The notes: generated from the letters alone by a model not told the origin. 57,261 nt of DNA from Muribaculum sp. (GCA_023663505.1 JAMPHH010000018.1:1-57261); one strand, 5' to 3'; counted from the first letter of the stretch, positions 7,729 through 15,889 are shown. Program-made: numbers and translations.

Positions 7729-9876
7729 ATGATGGAGCCGCGGGACTCAGGACAGTCCGTTCAGGCTTATCTTGCAGGCTTAAATCCGTCGCAGCTCGAG
7801 GCGGCGACACACGGGGAGGGACCGGCTCTTGTACTTGCCGGTCCCGGCTCCGGCAAGACTACCGTCATAGTCAAGCGAATTCTGTATCTCATCAAGGAAA
7901 TGCAAATCCCACCGGAGGAAATATTGGTTGTCACCTTTACAAAGGACGCCGCAATGTCCATGCAGCAGCGTTTTATGCAGCAGGAGCGGCAGGTGTATCC
8001 TGTGAATTTCGGCACGTTTCACTCTATCTTTTATCACATCTTAATCGAAGCGGGTTATTCCCCGCATATCCTCACCCAGACAGAGAAAAAGGGAATCATG
8101 ACAGAGCTTTTAAGGGCAGAGCTTGGCAAAACGGGGGCGTATTATGATTATGACGCCGTTAAGTCCGAGGCGGAGGATTTCCTGCGCGCAGTCAGCTTCT
8201 ACAAGAATACACAGGATTTGAAGGCGGCGGAGAAGTACCTTCCGAGCCATGAGGGATATTCTTCACAAGGGAGAAATTCTTCGTCAAGCTCCCCCGCAAA
8301 ACCTGATTTTTTGGAGATATTTGAGCTGTATCAAAGACAGTGCAGGCTTCAGGGGAGGTTGGATTTTGATGATATGCTGTATGAGTGCAGGCGGCTCCTT
8401 TTGGAGAATGGAGCAAAAAGGGAATACTGGCAGAATCGCTTTCGATATATCCTGATTGATGAATTTCAGGATATCAATCCCTTGCAGTATGAGGTGGTCA
8501 AGCTTCTGGGGGAACGTCACGGGAATCTGTTTGCGGTGGGAGATGATGACCAGGCGATTTACGGCTTTCGGGGGTCGAAGCCCGATTGTCTCAGACAGTT
8601 TGCGACAGAGCTTGGGGCAAAACAGATTATTTTGAACGCAAATTATAGGAGTACAGGGGAGATTGTGGCGGCTTCTGAATTAATTATTGCAGAAAACGAG
8701 AATCGTTTTGTCAAAAAATGTTATGCTGCAGGAAAACTTGCAAAAGAGACAGAGAGTATTGAATTTCATTGCTTTGAGAGCCGCGCCCAAGAATTGAATT
8801 TCCTGTTAGGCAGCTTGGAGAAGGCTGCGAGGGAATGTCCCGAGGAGAGCTGCGGGGTGCTTTTCCGCACGAATGGAAGTATGCAGCAGCTTGCCGCCAT
8901 GCTGTCCAAGGCGGGGATTCCATACGAAATGAAGGAGAAGGGTAGGAATCCGTATGAGCATTTTATCACAAGGGATATCTGCGCTTATTTGAAGCTGGCA
9001 GCGGGGACAGGCGGAAGGGAGGAGCTGCTGCGTGTCATGAACAAGCCCTCGAGATATATCAGCAGGGAAAGTCTGGCGGGAGCGGAGCGGGTTGACCTGC
9101 GGGCGATGGCGGATTGGTATCGGAGACGGGGGCGTATGGGGGACGAGAGGATTATCCATGCGATACAAAGGCTTCGGGAACAGCTTGACGCTATGGGGAA
9201 GATGTCACTAAATCTGGCAATCGCTTATCTGTGTAAAGCGGTGGGGTATGAGGGCTATCTGCAGGGCAGGCAGGGAGCAGCGGAGCATCTGGACGAATGG
9301 TTGGATATCGTGGAATTCCTGCGGGATGACGCCAGAGGGTATGACAATGTGAGGCAGTGGGAGCAGTCATGGAAGGAATATGGGACGCTGTCAGAGGGCA
9401 GGGGGACTGCGGAATGCCGCAGTATGGCGACAGGAGCGGGAACGGAAGATGGTTCAAGGGGGACTGTCGCGGCACAGGGGGGAGACGAAGCCCCCTCGAT
9501 TCACCTGATGACGGTGCATGGCTCTAAGGGGTTGGAATTTGACAGGGTTTTCATGCCGGATTGTAACGAGAATGTTTATCCTCATGGCAGAATGCCTGAC
9601 AGGGAGACCGTCGAGGAGGAGCGCAGGATATTTTATGTGGGCTTGACAAGGGCAAAGAGACGCTTAGAGCTCCTCAGCGCCACAGGCACCAAGGAGCGTC
9701 CAAGGCTGATGACCAGATTCCTTAATCCGCTTATCGGTCATTCGTCTATCAGTTCATCGAATTCACAGTTGTCCAGATATTCGTCAAAGGCGTCCACAAC
9801 CCGCTCGTATTCCTCGTCGTCCTCGATAAAGCCTAGCTCTGGCTCCTCGTTGGGGTCATCGGGATTCTCGCTGTAG
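7729..9876 (+). CDS. UvrD/PcrA-type ATP-dependent DNA helicase with antisense-derived Ser-rich tail
   Basis: Superfamily 1 3'-5' DNA helicase, 715 residues from the ATG at 7729 (ATG 7732 also possible; no clear ribosome site, so coupling to gltX 14 bases upstream is likely). Visible motifs are Walker A GPGSGKTT (38-45), Walker B DEFQD (about 244), GDDDQAIYGFRG, TVHGSKGLEF and YVGLTRAKRRL. It probably acts in repair or replication restart. It is compact compared with PcrA and may belong to the shorter UvrD-like group. The helicase core ends with RFLNPLI. The final 46 residues are Ser-rich and are read entirely from the antisense strand of the convergent DUF1292 gene, giving a 139-base tail-to-tail overlap. 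Confidence 0.93.
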   Translation: MMEPRDSGQSVQAYLAGLNPSQLEAATHGEGPALVLAGPGSGKTTVIVKRILYLIKEMQIPPEEILVVTFTKDAAMSMQQRFMQQERQVYPVNFGTFHSIFYHILIEAGYSPHILTQTEKKGIMTELLRAELGKTGAYYDYDAVKSEAEDFLRAVSFYKNTQDLKAAEKYLPSHEGYSSQGRNSSSSSPAKPDFLEIFELYQRQCRLQGRLDFDDMLYECRRLLLENGAKREYWQNRFRYILIDEFQDINPLQYEVVKLLGERHGNLFAVGDDDQAIYGFRGSKPDCLRQFATELGAKQIILNANYRSTGEIVAASELIIAENENRFVKKCYAAGKLAKETESIEFHCFESRAQELNFLLGSLEKAARECPEESCGVLFRTNGSMQQLAAMLSKAGIPYEMKEKGRNPYEHFITRDICAYLKLAAGTGGREELLRVMNKPSRYISRESLAGAERVDLRAMADWYRRRGRMGDERIIHAIQRLREQLDAMGKMSLNLAIAYLCKAVGYEGYLQGRQGAAEHLDEWLDIVEFLRDDARGYDNVRQWEQSWKEYGTLSEGRGTAECRSMATGAGTEDGSRGTVAAQGGDEAPSIHLMTVHGSKGLEFDRVFMPDCNENVYPHGRMPDRETVEEERRIFYVGLTRAKRRLELLSATGTKERPRLMTRFLNPLIGHSSISSSNSQLSRYSSKASTTRSYSSSSSIKPSSGSSLGSSGFSL

Positions 9877-10052
9877 CTGTAAAACCATACCTCGCCGTCC
9901 GCATTTTCGCCCTTTTCGTCCAAGGGAAGCAGCACGATATAATCCTTTTTGTCCACGGTAAGAATGGTGATAACGGCGCAATTGACCACTGTGCCGTCCT
10001 CCAGTTCAAGCTCAACGGTCATCTCCTCGGCTTCATAATCTTTGTTTTCCAT
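9738..10052 (-). CDS. DUF1292 family protein
   Basis: Small acidic cytoplasmic protein of 104 residues with the conserved DUF1292 core: a beta-rich MTVELELEDGTV opening, a central YIVLLPLDEKG strand and a WFYSYSE segment, ending in an Asp/Glu-rich helix. DUF1292 proteins (YrzB relatives) are widespread in Bacillota and have no established function. The start is supported by AAGGAG about 8 bases upstream on the minus strand. The 3' end lies inside the C-terminal coding region of the helicase on the other strand. Outside the overlap, its upstream region is shared with the divergent GH13-like gene. Confidence 0.92.
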   Translation of the reverse strand: MENKDYEAEEMTVELELEDGTVVNCAVITILTVDKKDYIVLLPLDEKGENADGEVWFYSYSENPDDPNEEPELGFIEDDEEYERVVDAFDEYLDNCEFDELIDE

Positions 10053-10136
10053 ATAAATTCTCCTTTCTGAATATAATTTGCAAAGTATTCAATGGTTGAA
10101 CTGTTGCACAAATTTTCACAACTTAATTATAATTGC

Positions 10137-10165
10137 TTGTGATTTTTTACGCAATACTATATAAT
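10137..10165 (+). promoter_or_regulatory. SigA promoter for the GH13-like gene
   Basis: TTGTGA at 10137-10142, a 17-base spacer and a consensus TATAAT at 10160-10165. It is followed by a short leader and AAGGAGG before the ATG at 10196. Confidence 0.75.
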
Positions 10166-10195
10166 TAAATTATCTATACGGTAAGGAGGCTGCTG

Positions 10196-12160
10196 ATGAC
10201 TAGACCTGAAACGACATGCATAAAGCCTTTTCCTTTGGGAGCTCATGTGGAGGATGGGGCGGTTCGGTTTTCTTTTGTGTCAAAAAAAGCTGACTGCGGG
10301 ATTCTGATTTATGATAGAAGAACCGGTAAAAAACTGCATAAATTGCCTTTTGAGTCAAGGGAGCGTATCGGGAACATATACTGCAAATATCTAAGCGGCG
10401 TGAATGCGGAGGAGATCTCGTATCAGTTTTATGAGGGGGACAGGCTGGTTCCGGACAGCTATGCCAGAAGGTTTGTAGGCAGAGTTGCCTTTGGGAGAGA
10501 GCGCAGGCATCAGGACTGGCGGGCGGTGATTCCCCGTGAGGAATTTGACTGGGAGGGAGATGTGCGTCCCAAAATCCCTTATCACGAGTGTGTCTGTTAT
10601 TGCGCCCATGTGCGCGGCTTCACCAAGCATATCTCCTCGGGTGTGGCACACAGGGGGACTTTTCAGGGAATGGTGGAGAAGCTTGACTATCTGAAGGAGA
10701 CGGGAATCACCACAGTGGAGCTTCAGCCCGTGTATGAATTTGCGGAGATTTCCACGGACGAGGAGCGGAAGGCTGTGCTCGGTGCGCAGACGGCGGGGCA
10801 TGCACCCTCTGAGGAGGATTTGGACAAGCTTTGTCCTAAGAAATGCAATTACTGGGGCTATAAGCAGGGATTTTATTATGCGCCCAAGGCGGCTTACGCT
10901 GCGGGAGATGACCCCTGCACGGAATTTAAGGAGATGGTTCGCGCCTTTCACAAGAGGGGCATTGAGATTGTGATGCAGATCTATTTTCCCAAGGGAATCA
11001 AGCTGCCTAAAATAGCAGAGATACTGCGTTTTTGGGTTCTGGAGTACCATGTGGACGGCTTCCACCTTATGGGCGAGAATCTGCCCGTGGATCTGCTCGC
11101 AGCGGACGACTTGCTCGCGGACACAAAGCTCTGGTACTATTATTTTGATGCGGATAAGGTATATGAGGCGGAGGAGGAGCCGGACTATTGCAATATGGCT
11201 GCCTATAATGACGATTATCTCTACGCCATGAGAAAGTACCTAAAGGGCGATGAGAATATGCTTGACACGGTGCTTGATCAGATGCGGCGGATTCCCAAGA
11301 GACTGGGGCGCATTCATTATATGAGCAATTATTATGGCTTCACCCTGATGGATATGGTGTCATATGACAGGAAGCACAATGAAGCCAACGGCGAGGACAA
11401 TCGGGACGGAAATGACAATAACTGCAGTTGGAACTGCGGCGAGGAGGGAACCAGCAGGCGCAAGAAGATCAAGCAGCTTCGTCACAAGCAGATTAAAAAC
11501 GCGATGCTGCTCATGCTGTTCACCCAGTCCACACCGCTTATCTTCATGGGGGACGAGTTCGGCAACTCCCAGAGGGGCAACAACAATCCGTACTGTCAGG
11601 ACAATGCCACGGCTTGGCTTGACTGGAGGGATTTGGAGCGGAATGCGGAGCTCTACGCGTTTTGGAAGGAGTTCGTCGCCCTGCGCAGGGAGCACCCGAT
11701 TCTTCACCCTGAGAAGGAATTAAAAATCATGGATTATATCTCCTGCGGCTATCCCGACCTGTCCTATCACGGGCAGAGCGCATGGAGACCCCGCACGGAG
11801 CGTTACAACAGGCATATCGGCATCATGTATTGCGGAAAGTACGCCAAGCGCGGTCGTAACGAGGAGGATTTGTTCTTTTATCTGGCTCTCAATATGTATT
11901 GGGAGACCAGAGAGCTTGCCATGCCGAAGCTTCCGAAGGGAATGCGCTGGCAGCTCGTCAAATGTACGGACGAAAGCGTCATGACCACGGAGAAGGAGAG
12001 CGCGCCTGAGGTTCAGGCGGAGAGCGTGGACAGCGTGATAGCCGTGCCGGGGAGAAGCTGCTCGGTCTATGTCAGCGTTCCGGACAAGGCGGTCAGGAAG
12101 CGGGGCAGGAAGCCCAAGAAGCAGGGAGCGGAGCTTTACAGTGACAGAAGCATGTTTTAA
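10196..12160 (+). CDS. GlgX/isoamylase-like GH13 protein lacking catalytic residues
   Basis: 654-residue relative of glycogen debranching enzymes. An N-terminal CBM48-like beta region is followed by a GH13 barrel. The family segment KHNEANGE...NRDG...SWNCG and the PLIFMGDEFGNSQ segment match GlgX closely, so the family call is firm. The three catalytic positions, however, are changed: the nucleophile region reads VDGFHLMGEN (Asp to Met292), the acid region KLWYYYFD (Glu to Tyr315) and the region IV motif SNYYGFTL (His-Asp to Tyr379-Tyr380). It is therefore probably a non-hydrolytic glucan-binding or regulatory protein. The C-terminus ends in a basic KRGRKPKK patch. The start follows AAGGAGG and a consensus promoter. 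The DUF5662 gene follows 14 bases later. Confidence 0.88.
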   Translation: MTRPETTCIKPFPLGAHVEDGAVRFSFVSKKADCGILIYDRRTGKKLHKLPFESRERIGNIYCKYLSGVNAEEISYQFYEGDRLVPDSYARRFVGRVAFGRERRHQDWRAVIPREEFDWEGDVRPKIPYHECVCYCAHVRGFTKHISSGVAHRGTFQGMVEKLDYLKETGITTVELQPVYEFAEISTDEERKAVLGAQTAGHAPSEEDLDKLCPKKCNYWGYKQGFYYAPKAAYAAGDDPCTEFKEMVRAFHKRGIEIVMQIYFPKGIKLPKIAEILRFWVLEYHVDGFHLMGENLPVDLLAADDLLADTKLWYYYFDADKVYEAEEEPDYCNMAAYNDDYLYAMRKYLKGDENMLDTVLDQMRRIPKRLGRIHYMSNYYGFTLMDMVSYDRKHNEANGEDNRDGNDNNCSWNCGEEGTSRRKKIKQLRHKQIKNAMLLMLFTQSTPLIFMGDEFGNSQRGNNNPYCQDNATAWLDWRDLERNAELYAFWKEFVALRREHPILHPEKELKIMDYISCGYPDLSYHGQSAWRPRTERYNRHIGIMYCGKYAKRGRNEEDLFFYLALNMYWETRELAMPKLPKGMRWQLVKCTDESVMTTEKESAPEVQAESVDSVIAVPGRSCSVYVSVPDKAVRKRGRKPKKQGAELYSDRSMF

Positions 12161-12174
12161 GGACGGTAATATCC

Positions 12175-12738
12175 ATGGGGAATGCATGGAAGCATTTTAA
12201 GACAATCACATACCATAAGTATCTGGTCGCGAAGGGGTGCTTTCGGGTCGGGCTGTACCGACAGGGGATTCTGCACGATATGTCCAAATACGGTCTCTCG
12301 GAGTTCATGGTGGGAGTCAGGTATTATCAGGGCGACAGAAGCCCCAACGACGCGGAGCGCGAGGAGCTTGGCTATTCCTCCGCTTGGCTCCACCACAAGG
12401 GGCGCAACAAGCACCATTTTGAATACTGGCTCGATTACAGCAAGAACGCGGCGCCGGGAGAGCTTGTTCCCGTTCCCATGCCCGACCGTTATATCGCGGA
12501 AATGATCATGGACCGCATTGCGGCGTGCAAGGTCTATAAGGGGAAGGATTACACGGACGCGGCGCCCTACGAATACTTTCTCAAGGGGAAGAATCGGCAT
12601 ATGATGCACGAGTACACCCGCGACGTGTTGGAGAGAATGCTGAAAATGCTTGCGGAGCGCGGCGAGGAGGAGACCTTCCGCTGTATACGTCAGGAGTTGG
12701 TGCGCAAGAAATCAGCGCGGACAGGCAACAATTCATAG
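12175..12738 (+). CDS. DUF5662 family protein
   Basis: 187-residue soluble protein. The sequence carries spaced His/Asp residues (HKYLV, then LHDMSKYG, then WLHHKGRNKHH), a pattern like an HD-type metal site, and a helical C-terminal half. I recognise it as DUF5662-like. No activity is established for that family; a metal-dependent phosphohydrolase role is only an inference from the His pattern. It starts 14 bases after the GH13-like gene and is probably in the same transcript. The ribosome site is weak (GGACGG), which is consistent with coupling. Confidence 0.8.
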   Translation: MGNAWKHFKTITYHKYLVAKGCFRVGLYRQGILHDMSKYGLSEFMVGVRYYQGDRSPNDAEREELGYSSAWLHHKGRNKHHFEYWLDYSKNAAPGELVPVPMPDRYIAEMIMDRIAACKVYKGKDYTDAAPYEYFLKGKNRHMMHEYTRDVLERMLKMLAERGEEETFRCIRQELVRKKSARTGNNS

Positions 12739-12783
12739 GATTGGAATACAATACAATAAAACATTGAATGCAGGTATTGAAAA

Positions 12784-13158
12784 ATGAATTGTTGGATCAT
12801 ATTGTTGCTTCTTCTGTGCGGCGGCAATTCCTGCGGTAATCAGAGCGGAAATAGCTGCGGATGCGGCAGTAATAACAATGGCTGTGGCTGCTCGTCAAGC
12901 TCCAACGGAAATGGCTGCGGAAGTAATAACAATAGCTGCGGCTGTGACAATGACTGCTCCCGCGATGAGCGCAGGGCAGCGAGAGCCGTGTGGGACGCAA
13001 AAGAGGCTGTCAGAGACGCAAGAGAGGCGGTGTGGGACGCCAAGGAAGCTGTCAGGGACGCAAGGGAAAGCTGTAATGACTGTCCCGGCACGATTCCTCC
13101 TCCCCCCAGAACGGACTTCAACTATAACTACAATGATGGCTGTGGCTGCCAGAACTAA
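12784..13158 (+). CDS. Small Cys-rich protein with charged heptad repeats
   Basis: 124 residues, not matched to a family I know. A short hydrophobic N-terminus (WIILLLLL) is followed by a Cys/Gly/Asn/Ser-rich stretch (residues 12-58) of CGC and NNN motifs. Next come four alternating 7-residue units, AVWDAKE and AVRDARE (residues 68-95), and then a Pro/Asn/Tyr tail ending GCGCQN. In total 15 Cys are visible. The hydrophobic start suggests membrane insertion or export, but no classical signal-cleavage site is obvious. The reading frame is supported by its ordered composition, the repeat and a strong terminator 30 bases after the stop. The ribosome site is weak. Function unknown; metal binding or disulfide cross-linking are possibilities only. 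Confidence 0.7.
   Translation: MNCWIILLLLLCGGNSCGNQSGNSCGCGSNNNGCGCSSSSNGNGCGSNNNSCGCDNDCSRDERRAARAVWDAKEAVRDAREAVWDAKEAVRDARESCNDCPGTIPPPPRTDFNYNYNDGCGCQN
12985..13068 (+). repeat. 42-bp tandem duplication encoding the heptad repeat
   Basis: Units 12985-13026 and 13027-13068 each encode AVWDAKE-AVRDARE. They differ only at synonymous third positions, so the protein repeat has been kept while the DNA drifted. Confidence 0.85.
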
Positions 13159-13187
13159 GCGGGCGGCACGTAATATAGCATGTAAAG

Positions 13188-13214
13188 GAGCGGGCGGATT
13201 GTCCCGCTCTTTTT
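13188..13214 (+). terminator. Rho-independent terminator after the Cys-rich gene
   Basis: GAGCGGG, an 8-nt loop, CCCGCTC and then TTTTT. The stem is perfect over 7 bp. It ends the transcript that includes the GH13-like, DUF5662 and Cys-rich genes. Confidence 0.9.
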
Positions 13215-13305
13215 GTAAAATATTCTAAAAAGGGTATTTAAAAAAATGTGCAATTGTGCTATATTTATAGAAAATCATACGAATTGCTTTGGAGGAGGTT
13301 TTGGT

Positions 13306-14385
13306 ATGGCAAAGGCAAAAGAGAAGGAGAGGTACGTGGCATATGTGTCAACCTACACGCAGGGGGACAGCCATGGAATCAAGATATATGATGTGGACAT
13401 AGAAAAGGGGCGGTTCACGGAGAAGAGCAAGGTGGAGATTACCAACTCCTCTTACCTGACGATTTCCCATAACTGTAAGTATCTGTATTCCATTACCGAT
13501 TTTGGAGTGGAGTCCTATAACATTATGCCGGACGGCAATCTGGAGCTGATTAATTTTGCGTCAATCAACGGCATGAGAGGCTGCTATGTGTCCACGGATT
13601 ACACGGACAGCTATCTCTTTGTGGCGGGATATCATGACGGGAAGCTCACGGTTTTGAAGCTGTTGGAGGACGGCTCGATCGGGGAGATTACCGACGAGGT
13701 GTTCCACAAGGGACTGGGGAGCATTGCGGAGCGCAATTCCAGACCCCACATCAACTGCGCGCGCATGACTCATGACAACAAATACTTACTGGTGGCAGAC
13801 CCCGGCATGGACCATGTGAAGGTGTACCGCGTGAATTTGGAATGGGGCAAGGTGGAGCTGGCGGATATCATTCACTCGGAGCTTGATTCCGCGCCCAGAC
13901 ATATCAAGATCTCCCTAGATGGCAGATATATCTATGTGGTACATGAGTGGAGCTGCAATATAGACGTCTATTCCTATGAGGATATTAAGAATCAGCCCGT
14001 GTTTGAGAAGATTCAGACAATACCGACCGTACAGTTTGAGAAGGGCAGCACGAACGCCGCGAGCGCACTGACCTTTTCCAAGGATTATCAGTACATGCTC
14101 TCCTCGAACGCAGGGGACAATTCCGTGGTGCTGTATGACGTGGATACCCAGACAGGACTGCTCACGCAGAAATTCTGCCTGCCTGTCGGCGGGGAGTACC
14201 CCAAGGACGCGGAGTTCTTCCCCAATGGCAAATTTTTGGTTTCACTTAACCATGAGAGCAATGATATGACGTTCTTCCACTTAAATCTTGAGGCGGGCAA
14301 TATGATCATGAACGGACCGCCCATTCCCGTGGACGTGCCCAACTGTATCGCATTCCATAAGCTGGGCAGCACGAGCAGGGCATAG
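13306..14385 (+). CDS. Lactonase-family seven-bladed beta-propeller (6-phosphogluconolactonase-like)
   Basis: 359-residue cytoplasmic protein. The ATG at 13306 is chosen because GGAGGAGG lies 7-8 bases upstream; longer readings start with an unlikely Cys-rich stretch. The protein opens YVAYVSTYTQGDSHGIKIYDVD, typical of the lactonase propeller family. It has repeated blade motifs such as DNKYLLVADPGMDHVKVYRV, LDGRYIYVVHEWSCNIDVYSY and NGKFLVSLNHESNDMTFFHL. Length fits the family. Members include the YbhE-type 6-phosphogluconolactonase, but many have unverified substrates. The gene is monocistronic, with a terminator before and a strong one after it. Confidence 0.85.
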   Translation: MAKAKEKERYVAYVSTYTQGDSHGIKIYDVDIEKGRFTEKSKVEITNSSYLTISHNCKYLYSITDFGVESYNIMPDGNLELINFASINGMRGCYVSTDYTDSYLFVAGYHDGKLTVLKLLEDGSIGEITDEVFHKGLGSIAERNSRPHINCARMTHDNKYLLVADPGMDHVKVYRVNLEWGKVELADIIHSELDSAPRHIKISLDGRYIYVVHEWSCNIDVYSYEDIKNQPVFEKIQTIPTVQFEKGSTNAASALTFSKDYQYMLSSNAGDNSVVLYDVDTQTGLLTQKFCLPVGGEYPKDAEFFPNGKFLVSLNHESNDMTFFHLNLEAGNMIMNGPPIPVDVPNCIAFHKLGSTSRA

Positions 14386-14391
14386 CATAGG

Positions 14392-14446
14392 TTGGTTCGC
14401 TGATTGCAGGGTGATTGACTCTCGCAATCAGCGAACCAATTTTATT
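14392..14446 (+). terminator. Strong Rho-independent terminator after the lactonase-type gene
   Basis: A perfect 16-bp stem (14392-14407 with 14424-14439), a 16-nt loop and TTTTATT. It separates the gene from the convergent aroC. Confidence 0.92.
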
Positions 14447-14518
14447 CTCACAGAGCTCAAATATCATAGTATTCTTTGAATGCATTATGTTATAAAGCGT
14501 TGCAAGTGTCTGTTGCCT

Positions 14519-14535
14519 GCAGCGGGGGTGTTGAC
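14519..14535 (+). repeat. Short dispersed motif GCAGCGGGG...TTGAC, instance 1
   Basis: GCAGCGGGGGTGTTGAC directly abuts the aroC stop codon. Related copies are at 15782-15798, inverted at 15734-15749, and at 23139-23156. Confidence 0.6.
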
Positions 14536-14555
14536 TTATTGCTCGCGGGAATAAA
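14536..14555 (-). repeat. Fragment of the dispersed palindromic repeat forming the aroC 3' end
   Basis: Read on the minus strand, TTTATTCCCGCGAGCAATAA matches the start of copy 1 (6096-6115) at 19 of 20 bases. The stop codon lies inside the match. Confidence 0.65.
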
Positions 14556-15642
14556 AATTAATCAGATATTCCGCGCGGGCGGTCATGTTCAGCATCAGGG
14601 CGTCAAGCACTGTGAGGGCGGTCATGCACTCCATGACAACCACCGCGCGGGGAATGATGACGGGGTCATGTCTGCCCTGAATCGTGAGGTCAAGCTCCTC
14701 GCCGTTCTGATTCACGGTCTGTTGGGATTGGTAGATGGAGGGGGTAGGCTTGACGTGGGCGCGCACGAGCAGCACATCGCCGTCGCTGATGCCGCCGAGC
14801 ACCCCGCCCGCGTGATTGGTGGACTTGACCACATGTCCGTCCCTCATGCGGAAAGCGTCATTATTCTCGCTGCCAAGGTGCGAGGACACGGCACAGCCGT
14901 CACCGATTTCCACTGCCTTGACCGCACCGATGGACATGATTGCTTTTGCCAGATTCGCGTCCAACTTCTCAAAAACAGGGTCTCCGATTCCCGCGGGGAG
15001 TCCCGTCACCCGACATTCCATGCAGCCGCCTACGGATTCCATGCGTTTTCCGGCTTCCTCCAAGTATTTAACAGCCTTCTTGTCTGCGGCTCTGTCAGGC
15101 ATTGCCGTGGGAGTCTCGAGGATTGCCTTCTCGTCAAATGTATTCATATCAATCTCAATAGAGCCGATAGAGCGGGTGTATGCCTGCACGGTGACGCCCA
15201 TTTCTAAGAGTAGCTTGGCGGCAATGGCGCCCGCGGCAACGCGTCCAATCGTCTCCCTGCCCGAGGAGCGTCCGCCACCACGATAATCCCGAAAACCGTA
15301 TTTTTGGTCAAAGGTATAATCCGCATGTCCGGGGCGGTAGCAGGTGGCAATATTGCCGTAATCCTTGGAAATCTGTGAAGTGTTGCGCACTATCATGGAG
15401 ATTGGCGCGCCTGTGGTCTTGCCCTCGAAGACGCCGGAGAGAATCTCGACTTGGTCATTCTCCTTGCGCTGTGTGGTGATGCTGCTTGTGCCGGGCTTGC
15501 GGCGGTCGAGATATCGCTGAATGTCCTCCTCGCACAGCAAAAGCCCTGCGGGACAGCCGTCCACCACCACGCCCAAAGCCTTGCCGTGGGATTCCCCCCA
15601 AGTGGTTATCCTGAAAATATTTCCAAATGATGATCCTGCCAT
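14536..15642 (-). CDS. aroC: Chorismate synthase
   Basis: Converts 5-enolpyruvylshikimate 3-phosphate to chorismate, the last common step of aromatic amino acid synthesis; needs reduced FMN. It has 368 residues from the ATG at 15642, which is preceded by GGAGGAG; an upstream TTG would include the ribosome site itself. Family signatures are visible: ITTWGESHGKALG at the N-terminus, the RPGHADYTF and GGGRSSGRETIGRVAAGA segments, and the GGISDG segment. Length is normal. The last codons (FYSREQ) coincide with a 20-base match to the dispersed palindromic repeat found elsewhere in the window, so the C-terminus may have been captured from that element. The gene stands alone, convergent with the lactonase-type gene. 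Confidence 0.97.
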   Translation of the reverse strand: MAGSSFGNIFRITTWGESHGKALGVVVDGCPAGLLLCEEDIQRYLDRRKPGTSSITTQRKENDQVEILSGVFEGKTTGAPISMIVRNTSQISKDYGNIATCYRPGHADYTFDQKYGFRDYRGGGRSSGRETIGRVAAGAIAAKLLLEMGVTVQAYTRSIGSIEIDMNTFDEKAILETPTAMPDRAADKKAVKYLEEAGKRMESVGGCMECRVTGLPAGIGDPVFEKLDANLAKAIMSIGAVKAVEIGDGCAVSSHLGSENNDAFRMRDGHVVKSTNHAGGVLGGISDGDVLLVRAHVKPTPSIYQSQQTVNQNGEELDLTIQGRHDPVIIPRAVVVMECMTALTVLDALMLNMTARAEYLINFYSREQ

Positions 15643-15668
15643 GTGTCTCTCCTCCAAGGTATGTATGA

Positions 15669-15734
15669 TTTATTCCCGCGGGCAATGAGCCAAACGGCCA
15701 TGCTTGCATGGACATTTGGCGAATGCCGCGAGGG
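15669..15734. repeat. Dispersed palindromic repeat, copy 2
   Basis: It begins TTTATTCCCGCGGGCAATGA, has the CATGCTTGCATGG core, and ends TTTGGCGAATGCCGCGAGGG. It lies 26 bases upstream of the aroC start and lacks the internal insertion of copy 1. Confidence 0.75.
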
Positions 15735-15798
15735 TCAATACCCCGCTGCTTGCAGCGTTTCAAATTCCATGCCCGTTGCTTGCAGCGGGGTTATTGAC
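15734..15798. repeat. Inverted pair of the GTCAATA/CCCCGCTGC motif
   Basis: GTCAATACCCCGCTGC at 15734-15749 faces GCAGCGGGGTTATTGAC at 15782-15798, with two TTGCAGCG copies between. It directly abuts repeat copy 2. The rest of the gap to 15930 is AT-rich and shows no gene. Confidence 0.65.
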
Positions 15799-15889
15799 TA
15801 CCGTTGCGAGCAGTCCCTCGTGCCTGCCCCGCCGCCAACTGTTAGCAGCATGTCAATTAACAGATACCATATATAGATAGAAGTATATA

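Noticed and set aside
14476..15207. 243-codon plus-strand open frame
   Set aside because: It runs antisense through aroC and contains the repeat motif; no ribosome site and no domain.
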